A DNA stretch of 13,487 nt from Pseudomonadota bacterium. GTDB lineage: Bacteria > BMS3Abin14. The notes beneath the pieces are model-generated. The model saw only the letters and a list, made by a program, of their open reading frames with translations, had not been told where the DNA came from and ran no database searches. The DNA lies in the NCBI GenBank assembly GCA_016937135.1, contig JAFGWO010000072.1, positions 1 through 13,487 of the forward strand, in the 5' to 3' direction. Of the stretch, positions 6,692 to 13,180 are shown in pieces; within the stretch, counting starts at the first letter, position 1; every line of letters begins with the position of its first letter. The position numbers and the translations under genes were made by a program.

Positions 6692-8489
6692 CCGGCTTTT
6701 CCCGGGAGAGGGCCTCCTTGAGCCGGGCATTCTGGGCTTCCAGCTCATGGATGCGGCTGCTGAAATGTTCCTCAAGCTGGCTGTGGCTCTTGATGATCCG
6801 TTCCACCTTGTTGCGCAGGATGGATTCGAAGCGTTTTTCCTCGAAAGAACCTCCTCCCTTGCGCCGATCCCCGGAGGCCGGGCGGGTGGACAGATGAAGG
6901 CTCATGACATTTTCCAGAACCGGGTGGTCCACCGGAGCGAAAATCCGGTGATCAAAATACCCGTGAGGCCCCTCCATCCTGGATTTATCCCTCGATACCA
7001 GCACCAGGGTCGCCCATTTATTTCCCAGAACATCCCGCAAAAGGGGTCCGATGATATCCGTATCGATCCCCTCGAAGGGGTCGGAAAACAGGAAGAGGTC
7101 GGGGTTCCCGGACATAAGAAGCTCGATCAACTCCCGGGGATCCCGGGCCCTGACCATCCGGATGTTTTTCCTTTCGCAAAAAACTGTTACTTTCGCAAGA
7201 AGATCAGCATCATTTCTCACGGCCAGGAGGAGGGACAATTCCCTGTCCGCCCCCGCTTTGCCTTTTTTTCTCTCACTCAGCAGATCAAAACGCGCCCTTT
7301 TTTTAACGCCCTCGGCCATCCTGGAGATCACCTCCAGGAATTCCGTGATCTGAAAAGGCTTGTCCAGGTATTCGTCCACACCGTATTCTTCCTGGACCTT
7401 CCCCTTGTATTTATATTTTTTGTAGACGGCCGTAAGGATCATCACCTTCGTTCCCAAAGGTGATTCCTCCTTGATCCGCCGGCAAAGTTCAAAACCGTGA
7501 AGTTTGGGGAGCATCGCGTCGCTCACCACCAGGTGGGGCCTTTCCCTCAGAAAAACTTCCAGCCCCTTCTCCCCGTCTGTTGCCGTGAAGACCTGAAGAC
7601 CCTCCCCCGCAAGGATCTGCTCCAGGAGAAGGAGAATTTCCCTTTCGTCCTCCACGACCAGGACTTTGATCCCCCGCAGCTCCTCTGAAAGAAACTTCCT
7701 GCCTTCCCGGTCCCCTTCCCCCTCTTCCCCGGAAAGACCGGAGTGCTTCCTTATTTTCCGGATGGCCTCCCCCGCTTCCTCCCTGAGGGCGGAACTCTCC
7801 AGCAGACCCAGGAGGGCAACGGCCTGGTCGTACTGACCCCCCCGGTCTACTTCCTCAGCCAGTTTCAGGATTTCCCTCTCCTGGCTCTCCTGAATTTTCC
7901 CCTCCCTGGAGAGGACTCCGAAGAGTTCAAAGGCTTCGCGGTTCTCCGGATCCAGCTTCAGGGCGCGCATCACGAGTTCCGGCGCCTCTTCCCCCCTGTT
8001 TTCCCCGCAATAGAGGGTTGCGGCCTTCATGAAGGCCTGGGCCGCGTGAAAGGGCATCCCGGCCTCCTGATTCAGTTCCCCGAACCGGACCAGACTATCG
8101 AGGCCCGCCGGTTCATGGGAAAGGACTTTATCAAAAACGGAGACCGCCATGAGATGTTTGCCGTCGCGTCGATACAGGTCGGAAAGGGACCTGTATACGT
8201 GACACGCCTCCTCTTGCTGATCCATTTCCCGCAAGGTGTCGGCAAGGAGAAAGTAGGGGTCATAGTGATCCGGAAAATCCCGAACCATCTTCCTCAGGAT
8301 AGCCAGGGCCTTGTTGAGGTTCCGGGAAGGGCTGTTAGCCATGGAAAACAACCGCGCGGCGGTGAGAAAATGTTTGATCGCCTCCGGCTGGTTTCCCTTC
8401 TGCTGATACAGGTTCCCAAGGGAGTTGTGGAGGTCAGCTCTCCCCGGTTTTTTCCTGATCTGCACCAGAAGTTTTTCGATGTTATCCAT
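6681..8489 (-). CDS. TPR-like repeat protein with receiver and degenerate receiver domains
   Basis: No named homolog is recognised. In the 602 residues, positions 1-250 are helical repeats of TPR type (for example NSLGNLYQQKGNQPEAIKHF at 22-41, with later units near 78-125 and 147-190). A canonical receiver spans 274-390, with the acidic pair Glu280/Asp281, phosphoacceptor Asp324 (VVSDAMLP), Thr353 and Lys377 (DKPF). A second alpha/beta unit at 418-535 looks like a receiver that has lost function: Asp470 is kept (LFLFSDPF), the conserved threonine/serine site is near Ser499, but the conserved lysine is replaced (FAPVD at 517-521). The last 50 residues form a coiled coil. There is no DNA-binding, GGDEF or kinase domain, so output is probably through protein contacts. 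It follows the two-receiver membrane protein by 27 bases and overlaps DUF4416 by 11. The ribosome site is weak. Domain calls are firm; function is unknown. Confidence 0.85.
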   Translation of the reverse strand: MDNIEKLLVQIRKKPGRADLHNSLGNLYQQKGNQPEAIKHFLTAARLFSMANSPSRNLNKALAILRKMVRDFPDHYDPYFLLADTLREMDQQEEACHVYRSLSDLYRRDGKHLMAVSVFDKVLSHEPAGLDSLVRFGELNQEAGMPFHAAQAFMKAATLYCGENRGEEAPELVMRALKLDPENREAFELFGVLSREGKIQESQEREILKLAEEVDRGGQYDQAVALLGLLESSALREEAGEAIRKIRKHSGLSGEEGEGDREGRKFLSEELRGIKVLVVEDEREILLLLEQILAGEGLQVFTATDGEKGLEVFLRERPHLVVSDAMLPKLHGFELCRRIKEESPLGTKVMILTAVYKKYKYKGKVQEEYGVDEYLDKPFQITEFLEVISRMAEGVKKRARFDLLSERKKGKAGADRELSLLLAVRNDADLLAKVTVFCERKNIRMVRARDPRELIELLMSGNPDLFLFSDPFEGIDTDIIGPLLRDVLGNKWATLVLVSRDKSRMEGPHGYFDHRIFAPVDHPVLENVMSLHLSTRPASGDRRKGGGSFEEKRFESILRNKVERIIKSHSQLEEHFSSRIHELEAQNARLKEALSREKPDED

Positions 8490-8516
8490 GATCTTGCTTT
8501 TTGTCTTCAGGGTCGG

Positions 8517-10823
8517 TCAGATCACCGTCTCCAGGGGCAGGACCAGGATCTTCCCGGACGCTGCCAGGTCCGCGGGGCACCGGGAATCGCTTTGGGAATA
8601 GACCTGCGGGATGGAAACCTGCCTCGGAGGGTTGGCGATGAATTTTGAAAGAACAAGAAATCCAGCGAAAAACACGGCCAGAAATACCACCGCCCAAACG
8701 ATGGCCGATGCCATTTTCCTCGCCGGGGTCATCACTTCGAGGGGTCTTGGCTTTATTGGAGAACGCATGGGGTAAAAACCGGAAACGTCCTTCTGCGGGA
8801 GCGGCCAGCTCCGGGCAAGGGCCCCCTCGAGGGAAACCCTGAGTTCTTCCTCCCTGTGCTTCCAGCGATCCCTTTCCTCGCGAAAAGCTTTCTTTTCCTC
8901 CTCCAGGGAATCGAAAATGGTCTCGAGTTTCTCCCGGAGTTCGTTTTCCCTGTTTTTCTGGGTGAATATTACCTCCTGGGCCTCCCGGACCGTACGCCCG
9001 AAGGTCGTTTCAAGGTGCTCGAGCCTCTGGTTCAAAAGGGCCGCCTCCCCTGCCGATCCCTCCACCCCCGTCTCCCCTTTGGGGGCTTGCCGACTCGTTT
9101 CCCGACGGATCCGCTCCGATTCCTCGAGCTTCCCCTCCAGCACCAGGCATTTTTCACGTACCTCGTTAAACCTGGACTGAAACCGTTCTAACTCCTCGAC
9201 CTTTTCCCTGAGAATCCGGATCTCGGTCTCTGCCCGGATGCGCAGGTCCCTTTCGCCCTCCAGGCCTTTTTTGGCCCTCACCCCTTCTTCCACTTTCTCT
9301 TCGAGGGCTGCCTTTTCCCCTTCCCATGCCTTTTTATCCTGGAGGCTCTTCCTCTTGAGATCCTCGATCTCTTTCTGGCCCTTCTCCAGGCTTTCCGCTA
9401 GGGTTTTGCTCCTCTTCTCATCGGCCTCCTTACGGGTTTTGAAATAGATGTCGACCTGGTCCTCGATTTCCGCTTTGGCCGAAAGCGCGGCGGCAAGATC
9501 CCTCTTCAGATCATCCCTCTCCATGAGGATTCCCCGGAACTTTTCCTCGGGAAAACCGCTTCTTTCCATAAGAGCCCGGTTCTCGGCCTCCATCGCGGAT
9601 CGCGCTTCTTCCGACCGGCGCAAACGCTCCGCAAGGGCATCAAGGTCACCTTTGAGTTTCCGGTACTGGCCGGCGGCAAGAGAAAGCCTGTCCGTTAATT
9701 CCTTTTCCCGGATCTCATTTTCGGTCCTCACCCTTGAAAACTCCGCCTCGAGCTGGTCTTTCCGGGCCAGGGCATCCCGCAAGCGGGAAGACCACTGGCT
9801 GATCGAGGCATCTATTTCCTCCGGCCGTTCGCGCTGCTCCGCCCCGGGCCCCTGCCCATCGACAAAAGGATCTCTTGCGTCGATATCCCTTTCCCCAGGG
9901 AGGATAAACCCGGCCTTACCTTCCGGACGCCGATCCGTGTCCGGCGCCCTGATCGTCCGAAAGACGGTCTCTAGCAGCTCGGACTTCATGAAAGGCTTCA
10001 CGAGATAGCTGTCTGCATGATGTCTGAGCCGGGAATGGCGTTTGAAAGTATCCCCGTCGACTACCGCGGACATGAGGATGATCGGGATGTCTCTTGTCGA
10101 CTCTTCCTTGCGGAGCATTTCGCACATGACGAAACCGCCCATGCCCGGCATCTGGATGTCGATGAGGAAAAGGTCGGGTTTGGAATCACCCAGCTCTTTA
10201 AAAGCTTCTTCCCCTTTAAAAAACGTGCGGACCTCAAAGCCCGATTCGGAAAGGAACTCCGACACAGTATTGAGAACGAAAGGGGAATCATCAACCACAA
10301 AGATGCGCCCTGCCTCCCCGATTTTCCCTTGGGAGACGGGAGTCAAACCGGCCCCGTCAACACCTCCCCCCGGATCTTCCGCGGCCTGCTCCCGGAAATG
10401 CCCATCCACAGGGGCAGCGCGGTCATCTTCAGGAACGGGATGGCTCCCGGGCTCAAAGACCTTTTTTATCCTATCCATCAGGTCCGGGCCCGAGAAAGGT
10501 TTAACGAGGGTGCCCTCACACCTGACATTGAGCTGGGAAAGACGGTCAAGAAGATCCTTTTCGACCTTACCGGACATCAGGATCACCGGTATATCCCGGG
10601 TCTCGGGACTTTCCTTCAGGGTGCGGAGAAGCAGGAAGCCCTGGATTTTCGGGATCTCGATATCGGAGAGGATCAGGTCGGGTTTTTCCTCGCGGGCGAG
10701 ACGAAGCCCTTCCTCGCCATCGAGGGCGGAAAGGATCTCCACCCCTGTTTCATCCAGCAGGTCGGCGATGTATTTCTGATAGAAAGGATCGTCCTCAATA
10801 ATGAGGTATCTGGCCTTCGGCAT
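8517..10823 (-). CDS. Tandem-receiver, coiled-coil, C-terminal membrane-anchored protein
   Basis: No named homolog is recognised. The 768 residues begin with two complete receiver domains. The first (5-123) has Asp11/Asp12, phosphoacceptor Asp54 (LSDIEIP), Ser84 and Lys108 (VKPF). The second (173-291) has Asp178/Asp179, phosphoacceptor Asp222 (IDIQMPGMGG), Ser252 and Lys276 (VKPF). After a Pro/Gly/Asp-rich linker comes a strongly charged coiled coil from about 340 to 670, rich in Glu, Lys and Arg. A single hydrophobic helix (about 705-728) follows basic residues, leaving about 40 residues outside, probably in the periplasm. Receivers and coil would face the cytoplasm. There is no kinase or classical output domain, so a phosphorylation-controlled scaffold is the natural guess. 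It is first in the gene run leading to rel, with a possible promoter at 10856-10883. The ATG at 10823 has no clear ribosome site. Confidence 0.85.
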   Translation of the reverse strand: MPKARYLIIEDDPFYQKYIADLLDETGVEILSALDGEEGLRLAREEKPDLILSDIEIPKIQGFLLLRTLKESPETRDIPVILMSGKVEKDLLDRLSQLNVRCEGTLVKPFSGPDLMDRIKKVFEPGSHPVPEDDRAAPVDGHFREQAAEDPGGGVDGAGLTPVSQGKIGEAGRIFVVDDSPFVLNTVSEFLSESGFEVRTFFKGEEAFKELGDSKPDLFLIDIQMPGMGGFVMCEMLRKEESTRDIPIILMSAVVDGDTFKRHSRLRHHADSYLVKPFMKSELLETVFRTIRAPDTDRRPEGKAGFILPGERDIDARDPFVDGQGPGAEQRERPEEIDASISQWSSRLRDALARKDQLEAEFSRVRTENEIREKELTDRLSLAAGQYRKLKGDLDALAERLRRSEEARSAMEAENRALMERSGFPEEKFRGILMERDDLKRDLAAALSAKAEIEDQVDIYFKTRKEADEKRSKTLAESLEKGQKEIEDLKRKSLQDKKAWEGEKAALEEKVEEGVRAKKGLEGERDLRIRAETEIRILREKVEELERFQSRFNEVREKCLVLEGKLEESERIRRETSRQAPKGETGVEGSAGEAALLNQRLEHLETTFGRTVREAQEVIFTQKNRENELREKLETIFDSLEEEKKAFREERDRWKHREEELRVSLEGALARSWPLPQKDVSGFYPMRSPIKPRPLEVMTPARKMASAIVWAVVFLAVFFAGFLVLSKFIANPPRQVSIPQVYSQSDSRCPADLAASGKILVLPLETVI

Positions 10824-10855
10824 CGGCTTTTGGTTTAGCTCCCGTTCGTTTTTCA

Positions 10856-10883
10856 GTTACCATGACGTTTTCGGCGATGTCAA
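10856..10883 (-). promoter_or_regulatory. Possible sigma70-type promoter for the receiver-protein gene cluster
   Basis: On the minus strand a perfect TTGACA lies at 10883-10878, and GGTAAC at 10861-10856 is a poor -10 match with a 16-base spacer. It would place the start some 25-30 bases ahead of the ATG at 10823. The region around it is more A+T-rich than the flanking genes. The poor -10 makes this a weak call. Confidence 0.3.
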
Positions 10884-10941
10884 GGCAAATAAGGATAGGC
10901 GCCAGCGTAACTTATTAGAATAAATAAGATTTTTCTATCTG

Positions 10942-11985
10942 TCAGGGGTAAAGGGCATCGTAGACAAGACCGGCGGTCTCCTCTTGCCCCGTCATGAGGT
11001 TCATATTCTGAATCGCCTGTCCGGAAGCGCCTTTGACAAGATTATCGATGCCAGAGACGACGATTACCCTCCCGGTCCTTGAATCCACCCTCGCGGCGAC
11101 AGCGCAGAGATTAGTCCCGTTGACGTCCTTGAGAGATGGAAGCCTCCCCTTGGGACCGTAAACCCTCACGAAAGGTTCTTCCTCATAGGCATCCCGATAG
11201 ACCCCGAAGATCGAATCCTCGTCGAGGGGTTTAGAGGGCCGGGCATATATGGTTGACAGGATTCCCCGTGCAACCGGCAGCAGATGTGGGGAAAAGGTCA
11301 CCTTTACCTCTCCCCCGGCCAGAAAACCCAACTCCTGTTCAATCTCCCCCGTGTGCCTGTGGGCGCCGGCGAGATTGTAGGCAGAGAAATTTCCGGAAAC
11401 CTCGGGAAAATGAAGACCCGGTTTGGGTTCCCGCCCCGCGCCGCTCACACCCGATTTGCTGTCGGCGATGATGCTTTCCGTCTGCAGATACCCCCCTTTG
11501 AGGAGGGGCGCAAGTCCAAGAATGACCCCCGTGGGATAGCAGCCGGGATTGGCCACAAGCCTTGCTTTCCTGATCTGTTCCCTGTAGATCTCCGGCATCC
11601 CGTAAACAGCCTCGGCCAGAAGGCCAGGCCTCTGGTGCTCCCCATACCATCGGGCGTAGACGCCGGGGTCCCTGAGACGAAAATCGGCCGAGAGATCAAC
11701 TACCATGACCCCCCTTTCAAAAAGGGACGCCGCGGTTTCCATGGACTGGCCATGGGGAAGACAGAGAAAGAAAAAATCGGCTTTCTCAACGGCGCGGTCC
11801 GGATCAAGGGCCTCAACCAGGATATCCCCCGCGATACGGGCATTGGGGACGACAGCCTTTAACGGGGTCCCGATGGACGTCAGGGACGTGGCATAGGTAA
11901 CCTGCGCCCGGGGATGACGCCCCAGCAGCCTCACCAGTTCCAGCCCCGTGTACCCCGTAACCCCGATGATGCCTGCCCTGACCAT
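10942..11985 (-). CDS. argC: N-acetyl-gamma-glutamyl-phosphate reductase
   Basis: ArgC catalyses the third step of arginine/ornithine biosynthesis, the NADPH-dependent reduction of N-acetyl-glutamyl-phosphate to the semialdehyde. The 347-residue product is the usual length for the long (type 1) class. The nucleotide-binding motif GVTGYTGLEL is at 8-17. FLCLPHGQS (73-81), VVDLSADFRLRD (95-106) and VYGMPEIYRE (127-136) follow. The catalytic cysteine is Cys149 in ANPGCYPTG. SKSGVSGAGR (176-185) and AHRHTGEIEQEL (208-219) carry the conserved basic/histidine residues. The C-terminus has FSPHLLPVARGILST and NLVKGASGQAIQNMNLM. ATG at 11985 has AAGGAGG 9 bases upstream, a strong site. It is flanked on both sides by non-coding DNA and may be a single-gene unit; other arg genes are not in the window. 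Confidence 0.97.
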   Translation of the reverse strand: MVRAGIIGVTGYTGLELVRLLGRHPRAQVTYATSLTSIGTPLKAVVPNARIAGDILVEALDPDRAVEKADFFFLCLPHGQSMETAASLFERGVMVVDLSADFRLRDPGVYARWYGEHQRPGLLAEAVYGMPEIYREQIRKARLVANPGCYPTGVILGLAPLLKGGYLQTESIIADSKSGVSGAGREPKPGLHFPEVSGNFSAYNLAGAHRHTGEIEQELGFLAGGEVKVTFSPHLLPVARGILSTIYARPSKPLDEDSIFGVYRDAYEEEPFVRVYGPKGRLPSLKDVNGTNLCAVAARVDSRTGRVIVVSGIDNLVKGASGQAIQNMNLMTGQEETAGLVYDALYP

Positions 11986-12016
11986 AGCCGATGACCTCCT
12001 TTTTGAAAGGGTCGCA

Positions 12017-12038
12017 AAAAGTCCGATGCGGGACTTTT
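12017..12038 (-). repeat. Inverted repeat nearest argC; possible attenuator or dispersed palindrome
   Basis: AAAAGTCC (12017-12024) and GGACTTTT (12031-12038) are a perfect 8-base stem around a 6-base loop. Read on the minus strand the second arm runs into five Ts, which resembles an intrinsic terminator placed 31 bases before the argC ATG. Similar gacttttTGCGA-like palindromes occur, as far as I recall, as dispersed repeats in Desulfobacterota genomes; I could not check this. Confidence 0.5.
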
Positions 12039-12046
12039 CGCTCCAC

Positions 12047-12076
12047 GGAAAGGGAAAAACGGGGTTTTTCCTTTCC
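12047..12076 (-). repeat. Inverted repeat in the argC leader
   Basis: GGAAAGGGAAAAAC (12047-12060) and GTTTTTCCTTTCC (12064-12076) are complementary except for one extra G in the first arm, with a 3-base loop. In RNA this is a long purine/pyrimidine hairpin just upstream of the 12017-12038 stem. Confidence 0.6.
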
Positions 12077-12079
12077 TCA

Positions 12080-12114
12080 CGGATCCATCACTCATCACCC
12101 AACTCATGGATCCG
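12080..12114 (-). repeat. Inverted repeat CGGATCCAT/ATGGATCCG in the argC leader
   Basis: CGGATCCAT (12080-12088) and ATGGATCCG (12106-12114) form a perfect 9-base stem with a 17-base loop. The loop, read on the minus strand, contains the internal repeat GATGAGTGATG. It is the third hairpin-like element in a 100-base stretch. Confidence 0.6.
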
Positions 12115-12157
12115 GGCGCTTTCCCGAATATCTTTATCACCGTTTCCGGGAATTTTG

Positions 12158-12183
12158 AAAAAAAAGAAGGGCCGAAGCCCTTC
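12158..12183 (-). terminator. Intrinsic terminator after rpsI
   Basis: On the minus strand GAAGGGC-TTCG-GCCCTTC (12183-12166) is a perfect 7-base stem with the very stable UUCG tetraloop, followed directly by a run of eight Ts (12165-12158). It lies about 26 bases after the rpsI stop and ends the rplM-rpsI transcript. Confidence 0.95.
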
Positions 12184-12209
12184 CTTTGCGATTTTTAAAA
12201 ATTTTCCTA

Positions 12210-12602
12210 TTAACGCTTGCTGAACTGGAATCTGGCTCTGGCGCCCCGCTGGCCGTATTTTTTCCTTTCGACCTCACGGGCATCCCGGGTCAGGTAACCG
12301 GCTTTCTTCAGAGGTTTCCGATATTCGTCGGAAACCAGGAGGAGGGCCCTGCTTATCCCGTGTTTGATCGCACCTGCCTGGCCGCTCACCCCGCCGCCCC
12401 TGACGTTGATCGCAACGTCGTACTGGCCGGTGGTTCCGGTGAGCTCGAAGGGCTGCATGATGATCATCTTCAGGGTTTCCCTACCGAGATAGGCGTCGGC
12501 GTCCTTCCTGTTGATGAGGATCCTGCCGTCTCCCGGCTTCAGGTAAACTCTGGCCACGGAACTTTTCCTTCTTCCTGTGCTGTTGAACTGATTCTCTGGC
12601 AT
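12210..12602 (-). CDS. rpsI: 30S ribosomal protein S9 (uS9)
   Basis: uS9 sits in the small-subunit head, and its C-terminal tail reaches the P-site tRNA. The 130-residue product has the same length as E. coli S9 and matches throughout: [20 protein letters not shown] at the start, [16 protein letters not shown] (39-54), [20 protein letters not shown] (67-86), [21 protein letters not shown] (102-122) and the terminal FQFSKR. ATG at 12602 was chosen over ATG at 12617 because AGGGA lies 6 bases upstream of it and the homologous protein starts here. The 12617 ATG overlaps the rplM stop as TAATG and would add five residues. It is co-transcribed with rplM and followed by a strong terminator. Confidence 0.97.
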   Translation of the reverse strand: MPENQFNSTGRRKSSVARVYLKPGDGRILINRKDADAYLGRETLKMIIMQPFELTGTTGQYDVAINVRGGGVSGQAGAIKHGISRALLLVSDEYRKPLKKAGYLTRDAREVERKKYGQRGARARFQFSKR

Positions 12603-12616
12603 GTCTCTTCCCTGCA

Positions 12617-13045
12617 TTAGAGTTCGATTTTTTCGGGCTTCTGGGCCTCGTGGGGATGGTCGGCCCCGGCATAGATCTTGAGCTTTCCTAACATGCTGGT
12701 GCCAAGCCGGCTCTTGGGGAGCATCCCCTTTACGGCGGACTTGATGACCCGCTCGGGTTTGCGCTCGAGGAGTTCCCTCGCGGTCATGGACTTGATGCCA
12801 CCTGGATATCCCGAATGGCGGTAGTAAACCTTCTTGTCCAGTTTCTGACCGGTCAGCCGTACCTTTTCAGCATTGACGACCACTACGAAATCCCCGGTGT
12901 CCACATGGCTCGTAAACACCGGTTTTTCCTTTCCGGAAAGGATCCGCGCAACCCGGCTGGCCAATCTCCCGAGGATCTGGTCCTCGGCGTCGATGATCAG
13001 CCATCGTCTGGCGACTTCCCCTTTTTTCGCAAAATAGGTTTTCAT
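12617..13045 (-). CDS. rplM: 50S ribosomal protein L13 (uL13)
   Basis: uL13 is an early-assembling large-subunit protein. The 142-residue product equals the E. coli length. Landmarks: [19 protein letters not shown] at the start, [16 protein letters not shown] (about 24-39), [18 protein letters not shown] (about 45-62), [12 protein letters not shown] (about 71-82), [21 protein letters not shown] (about 94-114) and [15 protein letters not shown] near the end. ATG at 13045 has AGGGGA 9 bases upstream. An in-frame start at 13117 would overlap the promoter-like box and adds 24 unrelated residues, so it is rejected. rplM-rpsI is an ancient two-gene unit; here the two genes are separated by only 14 bases. 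Confidence 0.97.
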   Translation of the reverse strand: MKTYFAKKGEVARRWLIIDAEDQILGRLASRVARILSGKEKPVFTSHVDTGDFVVVVNAEKVRLTGQKLDKKVYYRHSGYPGGIKSMTARELLERKPERVIKSAVKGMLPKSRLGTSMLGKLKIYAGADHPHEAQKPEKIEL

Positions 13046-13088
13046 GTCTTTCTTTCCCCTGGTCCCATGTTTTATGAATGAACAGGGA

Positions 13089-13117
13089 TAACTAATATAA
13101 TTAGGCGTTATTGTCAA
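13089..13117 (-). promoter_or_regulatory. Likely sigma70-type promoter for rplM-rpsI
   Basis: On the minus strand a perfect -35 box TTGACA lies at 13117-13112 in an A+T-rich block unlike the flanking DNA. The -10 element is not clear: TAGTTA at 13094-13089 has a 17-base spacer but a weak match, and TATTAG (13097-13092) matches better with a short spacer. A start near 13080 would give a leader of about 35 bases. Confidence 0.45.
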
Positions 13118-13140
13118 TGGAAAATCAGAAAATTACTACC

Positions 13141-13175
13141 CGGCCTTGTCTTTTTGGCCCAAAAAAACAGGGCCG
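13141..13175. terminator. Long inverted repeat between the membrane protein gene and rplM
   Basis: CGGCCTTGTCTTTTTGG (13141-13157) and CCAAAAAAACAGGGCCG (13159-13175) are complementary over 17 bases except two positions, one of which is a G-U wobble in either RNA. It begins 5 bases after the stop of the upstream membrane protein and ends before the rplM promoter box, so it probably terminates upstream transcription. The downstream T run is weak on the minus strand, and an alternative hairpin GGCCC/GGGCC is possible. Confidence 0.5.
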
Positions 13176-13180
13176 TGATT

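Noticed and set aside
7743..8648. A 301-codon plus-strand open frame opposite the TPR region
   Set aside because: It is antisense to a clear TPR-like domain and crosses the junction of two minus-strand genes. Composition looks like a codon shadow.
10017..10838. A 273-codon plus-strand open frame opposite the tandem receivers
   Set aside because: The opposite strand carries two receivers with all catalytic residues, so this frame is a shadow.
10878..10915. A sigma54-like pair (TGGCGC and TTGC) upstream of the tandem-receiver gene
   Set aside because: The spacing between the two elements is about 10 bases instead of the required 5 or so.
11931..12140. A 69-codon minus-strand open frame overlapping the start of argC and its leader
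   Set aside because: It spans all three inverted repeats, overlaps argC in another frame and has no recognisable motif, so the hairpins explain the region better.
13046..13117. A 24-codon N-terminal extension of L13
   Set aside because: It would start within the TTGACA box, lacks similarity to L13, and the start at 13045 gives exactly the family length.
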